This document shows positions 25,174 through 36,493 of a DNA stretch of 64,000 bases, in pieces (within the stretch, counting starts at the first letter, position 1; each line of letters starts with the position of its first letter). This stretch comes from Nitrobacter sp047149785 (GTDB lineage: Bacteria; Pseudomonadota; Alphaproteobacteria; Rhizobiales; Xanthobacteraceae). The stretch lies in NCBI RefSeq assembly GCF_047149785.1, contig NZ_BAAGBE010000001.1:2294001-2358000 (forward strand), written 5' to 3'. A program made the translations under genes and the position numbers. The notes below the pieces were generated by a model. That model had not been told where the DNA came from. It ran no database searches and worked only from the letters and a program-made list of their open reading frames with translations.

Positions 25174-25223
25174 GAGCATGATCTTTTCCGAAAACCGGTT
25201 TCCACTTTTCGGGATCATGCTCT
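25174..25223. repeat. Palindromic intergenic repeat, GCATGATC family
   Basis: GAGCATGATC ... CGGTTTCCACTTTTC ... GATCATGCTCT, a palindromic unit common between genes in the Bradyrhizobium group. A second copy is at 38959-39010, and a fragment lies at the trxB duplication junction (about 49069). Confidence 0.6.
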
Positions 25224-25253
25224 AACGCCGGCAAGCTTCGGTTTGAGCCATGG

Positions 25254-25278
25254 GGCCGGCGGCAACGCCGGCCTTTTT
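25254..25278 (+). terminator. Intrinsic terminator of rpoH
   Basis: GGCCGGC and GCCGGCC form a 7-bp stem with loop GGCAAC, followed by TTTTT. Confidence 0.8.
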
Positions 25279-25309
25279 GTTTGGCGGCCGGAGGGCGGCG
25301 GCCAGAGGG

Positions 25310-25370
25310 TTTTCAAGCGAAGTGGCTGCCGATTCGCGTCAAGAAAACGCTTCAAATCAAAATCATAGAG
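25310..25370. repeat. Intergenic repeat, AAGCGTTTTC/AAACGC family
   Basis: TTTCAAGCGAAGTGG ... GTCAAGAAAACGCTTCAAA. Related copies at 27170, 35757, 53365 and 54925 share the reverse-complementary ends GCGTTTTC and GAAAACGC. Confidence 0.5.
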
Positions 25371-25422
25371 CATCGCTTCTGATTCTAGCGGGTAGAATAC
25401 TCGCACGTTATCGACCGCGAGC

Positions 25423-26787
25423 TTACGGCTCACCGGATTTCACTTGACCGGACCTCACTTGACCCGAACTCACTTGGCCAGAACTCACTTGGCCAGAACA
25501 TGCTCTTGCAGCGCTCGCTTTCTGGTCAAGGGTTGTCTGCTTCGGGAAATCGGGAACAATCGACGGTGCGGAATCGCAGGCCGCGTAGCGGTTTTTTCCC
25601 TGGTTCTTGGCAACATAGAGAGCATGATCGGCGTCGGCGAGCAGGCGCTCCGAACAGACTCCGATCTCCCTGGTCCATTGAGCTAGCCCGATCGATGCCG
25701 CAATCGGAACATCGGCGCCGGTGCATCCGGCGGCGTCGTCACGGCAGGCGGTCAGTACGCGCCGCGCGATCACCGCGCCCTCGTCCAATGTCATGGCCGG
25801 CAAGAGGATGCAGAATTCGTCGCCGCCGGTACGCGCCAGCAGATCGCCGGGCCGCAATTGCATCTGCGCCATCAGCGTGAAATGCCGCAGGCAGGCATCA
25901 CCGGCGGCGTGACCGTGAGCATCGTTGATCTCCTTGAAGCCATCGAGATCGATCACGAGGAGCGCAAAAGGTTCGCCGCTCCGTTGCGACATTGCGCACG
26001 CTTCCTCCAGCCGCGCCAGCAACTGCCGCCGGTTGGCGACGCCGGTGAGGTCGTCCACCAGCGCGAGATCGGCAACCTCATTCCGCAGTCGATCGATTGC
26101 CATCAACAGGAAACCGAAATTCCAGGTCATCGACAGGAACACAAGAACCAATATCAAGGCCGCCTGGAGACCATTGAAGTTGACATAGGAGACTCCGCCG
26201 CCGATGTCCAAGAATGAGCAGACCACTCTGATCACGCTGACGCAAATAATGAGCGCGCCGACGATTCCCGCGAGTTGGGCTCCCGAGTTGATGCGACCTT
26301 CCCTCCGCGACAGCACCAGCTTCAGCGTCATGGCGATCGGCGCCGCCTGAGCCGTTGAATAGATGAAGATACGCATCCGCATGTCGTCGCGCACATACAG
26401 GAAGAGTGCGAGTCCCGCGACGCTCAATGCGAGGGTGATGAATGTCGCCTGCCAGGAGACGGGCCCCTCGTAGAAGCGCTGGATTCCCATCGCGCAAAGG
26501 CAGATCGCGAAGATCAACCCGCCACCGCCAAACAGCAGAGGCAGCATCGAATCGACGTGACCGCGCAGCATCGATACCGCGGCAAAAAAAGCGGCGGTGA
26601 AAGCAGCCGCGGCCCAATATCGCGCGGCCGCAAGCGTCGGATAGCTCCGCATGACGTGGGTCCAGACCAGACCCAGCGCCAGGAAGTTCACGACGAACAC
26701 GACCCATAACGTCGGTACGCTCAGCATCGCGAATTCAGAGCGTCTCCGCCCTTCCTGTGTCCCACGACTTTCCCGTCTTCCGGACAA
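25423..26787 (-). CDS. Membrane diguanylate cyclase (GGDEF)
   Basis: Up to 454 residues. About six membrane segments fill the first 215 residues, followed by a GGDEF domain: VDDLTGVANRRQL, then ARTGGDEFCILLP near residue 340, with TGGDEF in place of GGDEF context. It should make cyclic di-GMP from two GTP. The predicted start at 26787 or the internal ATG at 26727 (MLSVPTLWVV) is possible; the latter fits the membrane topology better. The last 20 residues are encoded by a 15-bp tandem repeat and may not be conserved. Confidence 0.85.
   Translation of the reverse strand: MSGRRESRGTQEGRRRSEFAMLSVPTLWVVFVVNFLALGLVWTHVMRSYPTLAAARYWAAAAFTAAFFAAVSMLRGHVDSMLPLLFGGGGLIFAICLCAMGIQRFYEGPVSWQATFITLALSVAGLALFLYVRDDMRMRIFIYSTAQAAPIAMTLKLVLSRREGRINSGAQLAGIVGALIICVSVIRVVCSFLDIGGGVSYVNFNGLQAALILVLVFLSMTWNFGFLLMAIDRLRNEVADLALVDDLTGVANRRQLLARLEEACAMSQRSGEPFALLVIDLDGFKEINDAHGHAAGDACLRHFTLMAQMQLRPGDLLARTGGDEFCILLPAMTLDEGAVIARRVLTACRDDAAGCTGADVPIAASIGLAQWTREIGVCSERLLADADHALYVAKNQGKNRYAACDSAPSIVPDFPKQTTLDQKASAARACSGQVSSGQVSSGQVRSGQVKSGEP
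25441..25500. repeat. Four 15-bp tandem repeats in the 3' end of the GGDEF gene
   Basis: Units begin CACTTGACC, CACTTGACC, CACTTGGCC and CACTTGGCC; together they encode SGQV-type peptide repeats. Confidence 0.8.
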
Positions 26788-27042
26788 CGTGCGGCCGCAG
26801 CGCTTAACGGAACCTCACCGCGGTCAAACAACCCCTCGCCGTGGTTTTAAAATCATGAATGCCGCATCCGACCGCTCGACCAGACATGCAACAACTGTGG
26901 ATAACGAGATGAAAGCAGCGTGACGGCGCGACGACAGGCTCATGCGAATCTGTTCGGATCGACGGTACGAGGCTGTCGTGAGGGACCCTCCGCCGAACAC
27001 GCCTCGAAGTCGCGCTTCAACCATTTAACCCTAAGAGGATAT

Positions 27043-27121
27043 TATGGCTAAGAAAGCGAAAAAAAAGACAGCGAAGAAGGCCGTGAAGAAGGCCAAAAAG
27101 GCCGCGAAAAAGAAAAAGTAG
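27043..27121 (+). pseudogene. Lysine-rich 25-residue protein split by an A9 run
   Basis: ATG at 27043 follows AGAGGA at good spacing and encodes MAKKAKKK; beyond a run of nine A (27058-27066) the other frame reads TAKKAVKKAKKAAKKKK to a TAG at 27119. With eight A the whole would be a 25-residue histone-H1-like peptide, a kind of small basic protein known in this group. Either the run is a sequencing error, the gene is broken, or slippage on the A-run restores the frame. Confidence 0.5.
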
Positions 27122-27169
27122 TTTCTCGACGGCTCGGGTGGAGTTCGCTTCGCCCGGGCCTGTTTGACG

Positions 27170-27232
27170 CGTTTTCGTCACGCAAACCGGATTCCATCCT
27201 CGGGTCAAGCCCGAGGACATGCTTCGATCGAA
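27170..27232. repeat. Intergenic repeat, GCGTTTTC family copy
   Basis: GCGTTTTCGTCACGCAAACC followed by CCTCGGGTCAAGCCCGAGGA, which contains a perfect CCTCGGG/CCCGAGG inverted pair. Same family as 35757-35832. Confidence 0.5.
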
Positions 27233-27310
27233 CGCTATGAGACGACGGCTCCGTGCAAAACACCGGCGGAACCGATGCGCGGACAGACCATGCCCGCGTT
27301 CTGTTTTCAG

Positions 27311-28129
27311 CTACTGCCCGGCCAGCTTGTCGGCGAAATAGCCGATGGTCCTGCGATAGACCTCGGAGCGATTCCATTCCCGCATCGCCTCGAAATTGGC
27401 CGATCCCTGGTGATAGTCGCCGCCGGCCTTCCAGCCGTTGACCTTCAAGAGATTCGCCGTCGAGGCCAGCACGTCCGGCACCGAATGCCGCAGGTCGACG
27501 TGACCGTTGCCGTCGTAATCGATGCCATACTTGATGTAGGACGAGGGCAGGAACTGGGTCTGCCCGATCTCGCCCGCATAGGCGCCGATCATGTCGTTCA
27601 GCCGGAGATCGCCGCGCTGGACGATCTTGAGCGCCGCCAGCAGCTCATGCTGGAACAGATCGCTGCGGCGGCAATCATGGGCCATGGTCGCGAGCACACG
27701 GAACACCGGCAGCCTGCCCATGTCGCCGCGGCCGAAATCGGTTTCCAGTCCCCAGATCGCAACGAGAATTTCCGGCTGCACGCCGAACTGCTTTTCGATC
27801 CGCGACAACAGCGAGGCGTGACGCATGAGCATCGCCTTGCCGCCCTTGATGCGGCCGGCAGTGACGCGGGTCGCGGCGTATTGCTCAAAACTCTTGCGGA
27901 AAGTGCTACGCTGGCGGCGGTCGAAATTCAGCACCGCCTGGTCCTGCTGCACGCCGCCGAGCGCCTGCGAAATCACGCTCTGCGAAATGCCATCCGCTGC
28001 GGCCTCCCGCGACATCGCGGCCACGAAGGTGTTGAAGTCGCCGCCGCATTGGGCGGCGGATGCGGCGGTCGATGCGAGAGAAGCAGCGAGAAGGGCGGAG
28101 GCGAAGGCGACGGCGAAACGGAGTTTCAT
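27311..28129 (-). CDS. Lytic murein transglycosylase, MltB type
   Basis: A 272-residue enzyme with a signal peptide (cleavage near AASA-AQ, residue 26) and an SLT_2/MltB domain. The catalytic Glu is residue 129 in AIWGLETDFG; IGAYAGEIGQTQFLPSSYI and DYDGNGHVDL are family blocks. It cleaves peptidoglycan glycan strands in the periplasm. There is no lipobox Cys at the cleavage site, so it is probably a soluble form. The gene stands alone between repeat-rich spacers. Confidence 0.88.
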   Translation of the reverse strand: MKLRFAVAFASALLAASLASTAASAAQCGGDFNTFVAAMSREAAADGISQSVISQALGGVQQDQAVLNFDRRQRSTFRKSFEQYAATRVTAGRIKGGKAMLMRHASLLSRIEKQFGVQPEILVAIWGLETDFGRGDMGRLPVFRVLATMAHDCRRSDLFQHELLAALKIVQRGDLRLNDMIGAYAGEIGQTQFLPSSYIKYGIDYDGNGHVDLRHSVPDVLASTANLLKVNGWKAGGDYHQGSANFEAMREWNRSEVYRRTIGYFADKLAGQ

Positions 28130-28751
28130 TGCAATCCCTTTTTTCTCTGAATCGACGCGCGTTATAGCACGACTGTGGCGGCCTGGCGGCGCGGCTACGC
28201 CGAGGCAGCCGCCCCGCAGTCCGTATCCCGGATGCGACGCAACGCATCAGCGATGCGGCAGATGCGGGATCATCGCAAAGGCCGGTCTCGCAACGGTCTC
28301 GGCTCTGTAATGCGGCACGACTGCACCGCATTGCATCCGGGACACGACGCACCTCCGGATGACACGGCGCGGGGCTGCCTCGTTCGCGCAGAACATAACG
28401 CGCTTGGCGCCTGCGCCATTCGCGCCAAATGAAGGGGCGCAGCGCAGCGGTTCACGCTCCCTTGAGGGGTCGAGGTGAACTGTATTCTTCGCTTCATCAT
28501 TCCAGAGCGCACCGAAGGTGCGAACTTCGGATATGCAATTGCACATCGGGTCCCCTGCGACGACCACGAACCGTTTACGCCCGTCTTCAACGGGCTATGG
28601 GAGAGAGGTGAAGAAGATCGACATCCCATTTTTCCATGCCGTAAACGACCGGGGTTTCAACCTGGGAACCCGGCCTCACGCCTTCCCGCACCGTCGCAAC
28701 GCAACGCGTAAGCCGCCTCGACATCACCCGGAAATCCGCTATGCTCGGCGC
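28130..28751. other. Repeat-rich spacer without a gene
   Basis: TCCCGGATGC (28226-28235) and GCATCCGGGA (28333-28342) are perfect inverted arms, typical of intergenic palindromes in this group. No reading frame here has supporting motifs or start signals. Confidence 0.5.
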
Positions 28752-29369
28752 ATGATCGAGCCAGCAACCGCTTTGGCCTCGACGGCCTATGACCTGTATT
28801 ACCTGGTGAACGGCGAACGCTACTTCTGGCGCAGCGCGAGCCATGGCGTGTCGCTGATCGACGACGGGCGCGACTCCGCCATCGCCTGGCGCGCCGGCGC
28901 GGGCGAAGCGGGCCGGCAACTCTGGACCGACATCGTTTCCGTGAATATGCCCGACGCCCAGGGCAAAGATGCCGTCAACAAATGCCGCATCGATTTTCGC
29001 GGCGGCCGCTTTCTCATGGTCACCGACGCGGGCATCAACGGCAAGGTCGACCCCGTGCGCGCGCCGGTCTATCGCGATTTCATCCACGATCTGCACCTGC
29101 GTCTCGCGGACGCACCGGAAGGCCGCATCCGCTTCACCACGGGCGTTTCGCAGACGTACCGCAAGGCGATGGTGGCGCTCGGCTTGATAACGGCAGTGCT
29201 GTTCGTGGCGACGCCGGCGGTGCTGGTGGTCGACCTGCACGAATGGCGCGCGATCGGCCCGCTGACAGCCGGCGCCACGTTCATCTGGCCGTTCTGGAAG
29301 AAGATCGGCAGCAACCGGCCGCACGTGTACGACCCCCGCCATCCGCCGGGCGAAGCGACGGAGGACTGA
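28752..29369 (+). CDS. Membrane protein of unknown function
   Basis: A 205-residue protein starting MIEPATALASTAYDLYY at ATG 28752; the longer upstream frame crosses a repeat and is not credible. The N-terminal 140 residues form a soluble domain with GGRFLMVTDAGIN. Two membrane segments follow (ALGLITAVLFVATPAVLVV and TAGATFIWPFW). I do not recognise the family. It converges with the PfpI-like gene. Confidence 0.65.
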   Translation: MIEPATALASTAYDLYYLVNGERYFWRSASHGVSLIDDGRDSAIAWRAGAGEAGRQLWTDIVSVNMPDAQGKDAVNKCRIDFRGGRFLMVTDAGINGKVDPVRAPVYRDFIHDLHLRLADAPEGRIRFTTGVSQTYRKAMVALGLITAVLFVATPAVLVVDLHEWRAIGPLTAGATFIWPFWKKIGSNRPHVYDPRHPPGEATED

Positions 29370-29393
29370 GCGCGGGTCGCGGGTGCGCGGACT

Positions 29394-29957
29394 TCAAGCC
29401 GCGTGGCGCTGGTGACGGCCTTCGCGCACCTCCTCGATGATCTTGGCGCTGAACGCTTCGAGGTCGCCCGGATTGCGCGAGGTGACAATGCCCTCGTCGG
29501 TCACGACCTCGCTGTCCTCCCATCGCGCGCCGGCATTGATGACGTCGGTGCGGATCGAGTGATACGAGGTCATGCGGCGGCCCTTGGCGATGCCGGTCTC
29601 CACCAGCAGCCAGGGCGCGTGACATACTGCGGCCACCGTCTTGCCCGCCTCGTAGAACGCCTTGATCAGCGCGAGCGCATCCTTGTTGACGCGGAGCAGA
29701 TCCGGATTGATCTGCCCGCCGGGCAGCACGATGGCGTCATAGTCATCGGCCTTCGCGGCCGAGAGCGGCTTGTCCACCTTCACCGCGCGACCCCAGTCCT
29801 TCTTGTCCCAGCCCTTGATCTCGCCCGCCTCCGGCGAGACGACGTGAACCTCGGCGCCGGCGGCCTTCAGCCGGTCGCGCGGAACCTCGAGTTCCGACTG
29901 CTCGAAACCGTTGGTGGCGAGAATGAGAATGCGCTTGCCTTTGAGCTGCTCCGCCAT
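29394..29957 (-). CDS. PfpI/DJ-1 family protein
   Basis: A 187-residue type 1 glutamine amidotransferase-like protein. The nucleophile elbow AAVCHAPWLL has Cys112, with Glu20 in NGFEQSE and His113 completing the PfpI-type site. Members act as stress-related deglycases, chaperones or peptidases; the precise role is unknown. The ATG at 29957 gives MAEQLKGKR; an upstream in-frame start at 29999 adds a basic tail and is less likely. Confidence 0.82.
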   Translation of the reverse strand: MAEQLKGKRILILATNGFEQSELEVPRDRLKAAGAEVHVVSPEAGEIKGWDKKDWGRAVKVDKPLSAAKADDYDAIVLPGGQINPDLLRVNKDALALIKAFYEAGKTVAAVCHAPWLLVETGIAKGRRMTSYHSIRTDVINAGARWEDSEVVTDEGIVTSRNPGDLEAFSAKIIEEVREGRHQRHAA

Positions 29958-30124
29958 GGCGTGTCTCCGTTCGCGTTTGCGTTGTGTGAGCCCGGACAAC
30001 GGCGCGGCGGGACGAATGTTTCATGACACAAAACGGCGAGCCTTGCGGCCCGCCGTTTGCTGGTCGATGGATGGCCGGGCTGCCGCGCAACACTTCGTGC
30101 TGCACGCGTCCGTGAAGACAAAAG

Positions 30125-32281
<2,157 letters not shown>

Positions 32282-32880
32282 TCACAGCTCCTGAAACGCA
32301 CTCGTGCGGAAGCACGCCTGCTCCCCCGTAAAATCCGCGCCGCGCCCCGGCGCTTCCGATTTGCGCCGCTCACGACGCACAAAGGGCGGCGCAATCCCTC
32401 GCCACCCCGTCAACCCTCTTGCCGAATGATCGTGCCCGCGTTGGACTACGTGTCGGATGACCTAACCTGTCAGGCCTTGACTTTCCATTAACCCTGTTTT
32501 TGCCGCCAAACCATGGATTTGGCGAGTCTTTTCGCTGCCCCGGACGCCGCCATCCCGCCTCAATCGTGTTTCGGACGCCCCGAGGCCGGGGCCGCCGGCA
32601 CATGGCGGCTGCCGCTGGCGTAACTTGCTTCGCCGGGTCCGGCATCCTGCCGTGCTAATTCCCTAAGTAATGAGCGCGACTTACGATGCAAGCCGTCCGG
32701 CCCGGTATCGGGCGGTGAAACGCTGCAGCGCAACCGATTTGGCCTCCGATACCCGAACGGTCGGGCGGCGAGCCCGACCCCTGCATTCGCAACTTTTTCA
32801 CACTCCGGTTTCCGCTCTGCTTTCCGCCTCCTTCGCTCGGGCGGAAGCCGCCACGATTCGCCGCCGGAGCCAGCACGTGC
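32282..32880. other. dnaG-rpoD spacer
   Basis: 599 bp without a convincing gene. It probably holds rpoD promoters for leftward transcription; I see no strong consensus. Confidence 0.4.
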
Positions 32881-34794
32881 TCATGCGGCCAGATGCATCG
32901 TCCCGCTTTGGGGCGCCCAGATGCGGATGATGTCTTCCGCCCACTCCGATAGCACCACCCCCTCTGCCCTTATGTTTTCCTGCTCGGCGTGGCTTTCGCG
33001 AACCAGACTCAACAAGCGCGCGACTGCAGATTCGTCTCCCTGCCCGGCGTCAAGTTTCGCCCGCTGAATATCGTCTTCCAACTCATGCCAATGCAGAATC
33101 TTGATAAAGTGGTCCAGGCACCCGGACACAAAATCCAGCGACGGCTCGCGACTTAAAATTGGAAAGCGCTTAAACAGCCGGTGCCCATACGGTTTTCCTT
33201 CGCTTGCTTTTCCATGGACGGTTTGCAGCGTGTCATAAAATTCGTCGCCAAGTTCCTCCCAAATCACCGAGACCGACAGCTTTGCCTCGGTAACCAGCAA
33301 CCGGAACAGCCGCGTGAGGAAACGATCGAAAGCCTCAGGGAAGTGTAAGCGCAAGACGGAGTCCTGCTTGTCTTCGAGAAGATCGGGATATTGGACGAGC
33401 ATCCCGAGAACGGTCTTTTGCAGTCCCGAACGCGGCCCTTCTCCGTCAAACTTGAGTTTTGGATTTAATCTCGAGTCCGCTTCCTTGTGATTGCGGGCCG
33501 GCCGCCTATTAACCTGCCAGAACAGATTGGCGAGTTGCATCCGCGAGGTTCTGAAGAACGCCGTGTTGACGGCCGGATCCTGAATGGTCCGCACCAGCGC
33601 GTAGAGTTTCTGTTCCAGCGCGGCCTGTTTGTCAGGCGTTCGCACGTCCTGACCGTCGGTCTCGCGCTGCCAGAGCACATCCCACAACGGCAGGGAGCCG
33701 GACAGAACGCTTCTGAACGCCTCGACGCCCTTTTCCCGGATCAAATCGTCGGGGTCCTTCTGTTCGTCCATGAACACGAAGCGGAACGTCTTGCCGACGC
33801 GAAGCAGCGGCAGGATGCGGTCGACGGATCGATAAGCGGCCGCGACGCCTGCGCGATCGGAATCGAAGCAGACCACAGGCTCAGGCGACAATCGCCACAG
33901 CGTGGCGATCTGGTCTTCCGTGAACGCGGTCCCCATGGTGGCGACGACGGCCTTGATCCCCGCCTGATAGACCGCGATCGCATCCATGTAGCCTTCCACG
34001 GCGACGACCGAATTGGCCTCGTGCGCCGGCTGGCGCGCGCGATGGAAGTTGAAAACGATCGAGCCTTTGTGAAAGATCGAGGTTTCCGGCGAGTTCAGAT
34101 ATTTGGGCTGCGCGTCCTTCTTGAGCGCGCGGCCACCGAACCCGACGACCCGGCCGCGCTGGTCATGAATCGGAATGATGATCCGGTCACGGAAGCGATC
34201 GTAAGGAACGGGAATATCGTCGCCGGCGATCAACAGGCCGGCTTCGATCATGTCCTCGACCGGAACGCCCTTCGATCCCAGATATTCCTTTAACGCGAAG
34301 CGTTCCGCGGGCGCGTAGCCGATACGAAACTCGACGATGCTGGAGGGGGCAATCGCGCGGTCCGACAGGTAGCCGCGCGCCGGCGCGCCGCCGCGCGAGG
34401 CGAGATTCTGCTCGAAATATCGGGCCGCCAACTCCATCACCTCGAACAGGGATTTCTGACGCTGCTCGCGCTGCTCGTCTTCCCGCGAGTTGCGCGGAAG
34501 CGGTAGCCCCGCCATCGACGCCAGCCGCTCGACCGCTTCGGGAAACGAGACGCCCTCGGTCTCCATCACGAAGTCGAAGATGTTGCCGTGCTTGCCGGTG
34601 GAGAAGTCGTGATAGAATTGTTTCTGGTCGTTGACCGTGAACGACGGGGTCTTTTCCTGCTGGAACGGCGACAGCCCTTTGAACTCGCGCCCCGCCCGCT
34701 TCAGCTTCACGCGACGGCCCACGACTTCCGACACCGGAAGGCGCGCCTTGACCTCGTCAATAAAGCTGGGCGGGAAACGCATACGCCGTCTCAC
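32881..34794 (-). CDS. dnaG: DNA primase
   Basis: A 637-residue primase. Layout: N-terminal zinc-binding domain region (residues 38-70), RNA polymerase domain with TOPRIM motifs (VVAVEGYMDAIAVYQAG, VVCFDSDRAG), and a C-terminal DnaB-interacting helical part. The zinc ligands are missing: GLSPFQQEKTPSF replaces the usual GLCPFHxEKTPSF, and FYHDFSTGKHGN replaces FYHCFGCGxHGN. The fold is otherwise conserved, so the protein is probably active. An internal ATG four codons in (MRFPPSF) may be the true start. Confidence 0.95.
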   Translation of the reverse strand: MRRRMRFPPSFIDEVKARLPVSEVVGRRVKLKRAGREFKGLSPFQQEKTPSFTVNDQKQFYHDFSTGKHGNIFDFVMETEGVSFPEAVERLASMAGLPLPRNSREDEQREQRQKSLFEVMELAARYFEQNLASRGGAPARGYLSDRAIAPSSIVEFRIGYAPAERFALKEYLGSKGVPVEDMIEAGLLIAGDDIPVPYDRFRDRIIIPIHDQRGRVVGFGGRALKKDAQPKYLNSPETSIFHKGSIVFNFHRARQPAHEANSVVAVEGYMDAIAVYQAGIKAVVATMGTAFTEDQIATLWRLSPEPVVCFDSDRAGVAAAYRSVDRILPLLRVGKTFRFVFMDEQKDPDDLIREKGVEAFRSVLSGSLPLWDVLWQRETDGQDVRTPDKQAALEQKLYALVRTIQDPAVNTAFFRTSRMQLANLFWQVNRRPARNHKEADSRLNPKLKFDGEGPRSGLQKTVLGMLVQYPDLLEDKQDSVLRLHFPEAFDRFLTRLFRLLVTEAKLSVSVIWEELGDEFYDTLQTVHGKASEGKPYGHRLFKRFPILSREPSLDFVSGCLDHFIKILHWHELEDDIQRAKLDAGQGDESAVARLLSLVRESHAEQENIRAEGVVLSEWAEDIIRIWAPQSGTMHLAA

Positions 34795-34925
34795 TCAAGC
34801 ATTTCTGGAGGCGGGTAGTTGCGCCAATGCCCAATGTCGCGAATCATCGCCGCCTTCGCCAGTATAGCTCGCTGTCATCACCAATACAGTTCCCCATTTG
34901 TTCCAAAATATCCCTGTTATCCCAG

Positions 34926-35756
34926 ATGTCCACCGACCGCGACGAAACAACCTTCCAGGGCGAAGCCCATCTCGCCGCGCGCGTCGGCGGCGCTCCCGTT
35001 CGCCCCGTCCTCGAACGCAATGTCTCCGGCGCCTCGCCTCTTCTTTTGACCTGCGACCACTATGGCCGGCTGATTCCGGACGCACTCGGCGACCTCGGCC
35101 TGCCGGACAACGAGCGACAACGGCATATCGCATGGGACATCGGGATTGCCGGCGTCGCCGAGCGGATTTCGGTGGCGCTGGACGCGCATCTGATCGCACA
35201 GCGCTATTCGCGGCTGGTGATCGACTGCAACCGGCCGCCGGATGTCGCAAGCTCGATTCCGGCAATCAGCGAGGCCACGGTCGTTCCGGGCAATGAAGGC
35301 ATTTCGCCCGCCGATGCCGCCGCGCGGCGGCGCGCGATCTTCGAGCCCTATCATCGCCGGATCGCTCAGGCGATCGATGCTCGGCTGGCGCAAGGTCGTC
35401 CCACGGTGCTGGTGTCGCTGCACAGCTTCACGCCGGTCTATGCCGGGATCGCGCGGCCATGGCATGTCGGCACGCTCTATCACCGCAGCCCGGTGCTGCC
35501 GCAGCTCTTGCTGTCACTGCTGCGCGCCGACGGCGATCTCGTTGTCGGCGACAACAAGCCGTATGCGGTGAGCGACTTGACCGATTACACCATTCCGGTG
35601 CATGGCGAGGCGCGCGGGCTGATGAACACCGGCATCGAGATCAGGCAGGACTTGATCGCCGATGACACCGGGCAGGCGCGATGGGCGGAACGGTTGGCGC
35701 GGCTGTTCCGTGAGATCGAAGCGACGGTGATCGCGCCACAATCGTCGCACGCTTAA
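34926..35756 (+). CDS. N-formylglutamate amidohydrolase family protein
   Basis: A 276-residue protein with the FGase-family blocks LLLTCDHYGRLIP, RLVIDCNRPP and VSLHSFTPV (probable metal ligands), and a late PYAVSDLTDYTIPVHG. Members hydrolyse N-formyl-L-glutamate in histidine degradation or act on related N-acyl amino acids; no hut neighbours are present, so the substrate is open. The ATG at 34926 (MSTDRDETTF) is preferred over the longer frame from 34827. Confidence 0.8.
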   Translation: MSTDRDETTFQGEAHLAARVGGAPVRPVLERNVSGASPLLLTCDHYGRLIPDALGDLGLPDNERQRHIAWDIGIAGVAERISVALDAHLIAQRYSRLVIDCNRPPDVASSIPAISEATVVPGNEGISPADAAARRRAIFEPYHRRIAQAIDARLAQGRPTVLVSLHSFTPVYAGIARPWHVGTLYHRSPVLPQLLLSLLRADGDLVVGDNKPYAVSDLTDYTIPVHGEARGLMNTGIEIRQDLIADDTGQARWAERLARLFREIEATVIAPQSSHA

Positions 35757-35832
35757 AGCGTTTTCAAGCGAAGCACGTCCTCGGGCTTGACCCGAGGATG
35801 GCTACCGGTTCGCGCAAAGAAAATGCGTCAAA
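35757..35832. repeat. Intergenic repeat, GCGTTTTC family copy
   Basis: AAGCGTTTTCAAGCGAAGCA followed by CCTCGGGCTTGACCCGAGGA, then GCAAAGAAAATGCGTC. The embedded CCTCGGG/CCCGAGG pair matches 27170-27232. The rest of the 328-bp spacer to 36084 contains no gene. Confidence 0.5.
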
Positions 35833-35912
35833 TCAAAAACAGAGAGCCCCGATTCTGATTTCCGTCAGAAGCGGGAAGGCTCTGGAATTCTCGAGGCCGC
35901 ACGGCATAACAC

Positions 35913-35938
35913 AAAGGCTCCGGAGGTCCGGAGCCTTT
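35913..35938. terminator. Strong hairpin, 11-bp perfect stem
   Basis: AAAGGCTCCGG pairs with CCGGAGCCTTT around loop AGGT. It sits between convergent genes and may end transcription from the amidohydrolase gene; the T-run is short. Confidence 0.55.
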
Positions 35939-36084
35939 GCATTGTTGCTTTCGCGGAAAGCCGCAAGAGCATTGCCCGTTTGCACCGACTTGCCTCGCCC
36001 TTTCGTCTCTCCCGCTTGCAGGAAAGAACTTGCGGCGCTGCGATGATGTGCTCCTGTTAAAAACGGGCGTTATTCTGGATGCGT

Positions 36085-36249
36085 TCAGATGCGTCCCATC
36101 AAAACCAGGATCAGCAGGATGATGATCACCAGTCCAAGGCCGCCACCGCCGTAATAGCCGGTGCCGTAGAACGGCCCGCCGCCGATACCGCTGAAGCCGC
36201 CCAGCAACGCGATAATGAGAATGATCAGAATAATTGTGCCGATGCTCAT
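36085..36249 (-). CDS. DUF3309-type small membrane protein
   Basis: 54 residues: MSIGTIILIILIIALLGG, a glycine/tyrosine-rich middle, then LGLVIIILLILVLMGRI. This matches the DUF3309 pattern of two membrane segments joined by a Gly-rich loop and ending in LMGRI/LLGRI. Function is unknown. Too short to be noticed by length alone, but the start, length and ends are typical. Confidence 0.8.
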   Translation of the reverse strand: MSIGTIILIILIIALLGGFSGIGGGPFYGTGYYGGGGLGLVIIILLILVLMGRI

Positions 36250-36267
36250 GTCGTTCCTCGCTCAAGC

Positions 36268-36354
36268 TCAGTGATGCATGAGAAATGCAATGAGAATGAT
36301 CAGCGGGATCGGAATGCCGATCAGCCAGAGAAGAAGTCCGCGTCCAAAGCCCAT
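36268..36354 (-). CDS. 28-residue hydrophobic peptide
   Basis: Encodes MGFGRGLLLWLIGIPIPLII then LIAFLMHH, one membrane segment. It lies 18 bp upstream of the DUF3309 gene in the same direction and is preceded by AGGAGG, so it is probably translated and co-transcribed with it. Unknown function. Confidence 0.6.
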   Translation of the reverse strand: MGFGRGLLLWLIGIPIPLIILIAFLMHH

Positions 36355-36493
36355 GTTGTTCGCCTCCTGTTTGCTTAGGGCGACAACGCGACGCGCGGCA
36401 CGTCGTTCCGGCGCAGGAACCGAACTATTTTTCGCTGCGAGCGGAACCAAATTCAGCGGAGTGCGCGCAACCGCCTGATAGGAAGAGCGCAAT

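Noticed and set aside
25441..25500. Short tandem repeats as a CRISPR array
   Set aside because: Units are contiguous 15-mers with no spacers and lie inside a coding frame.
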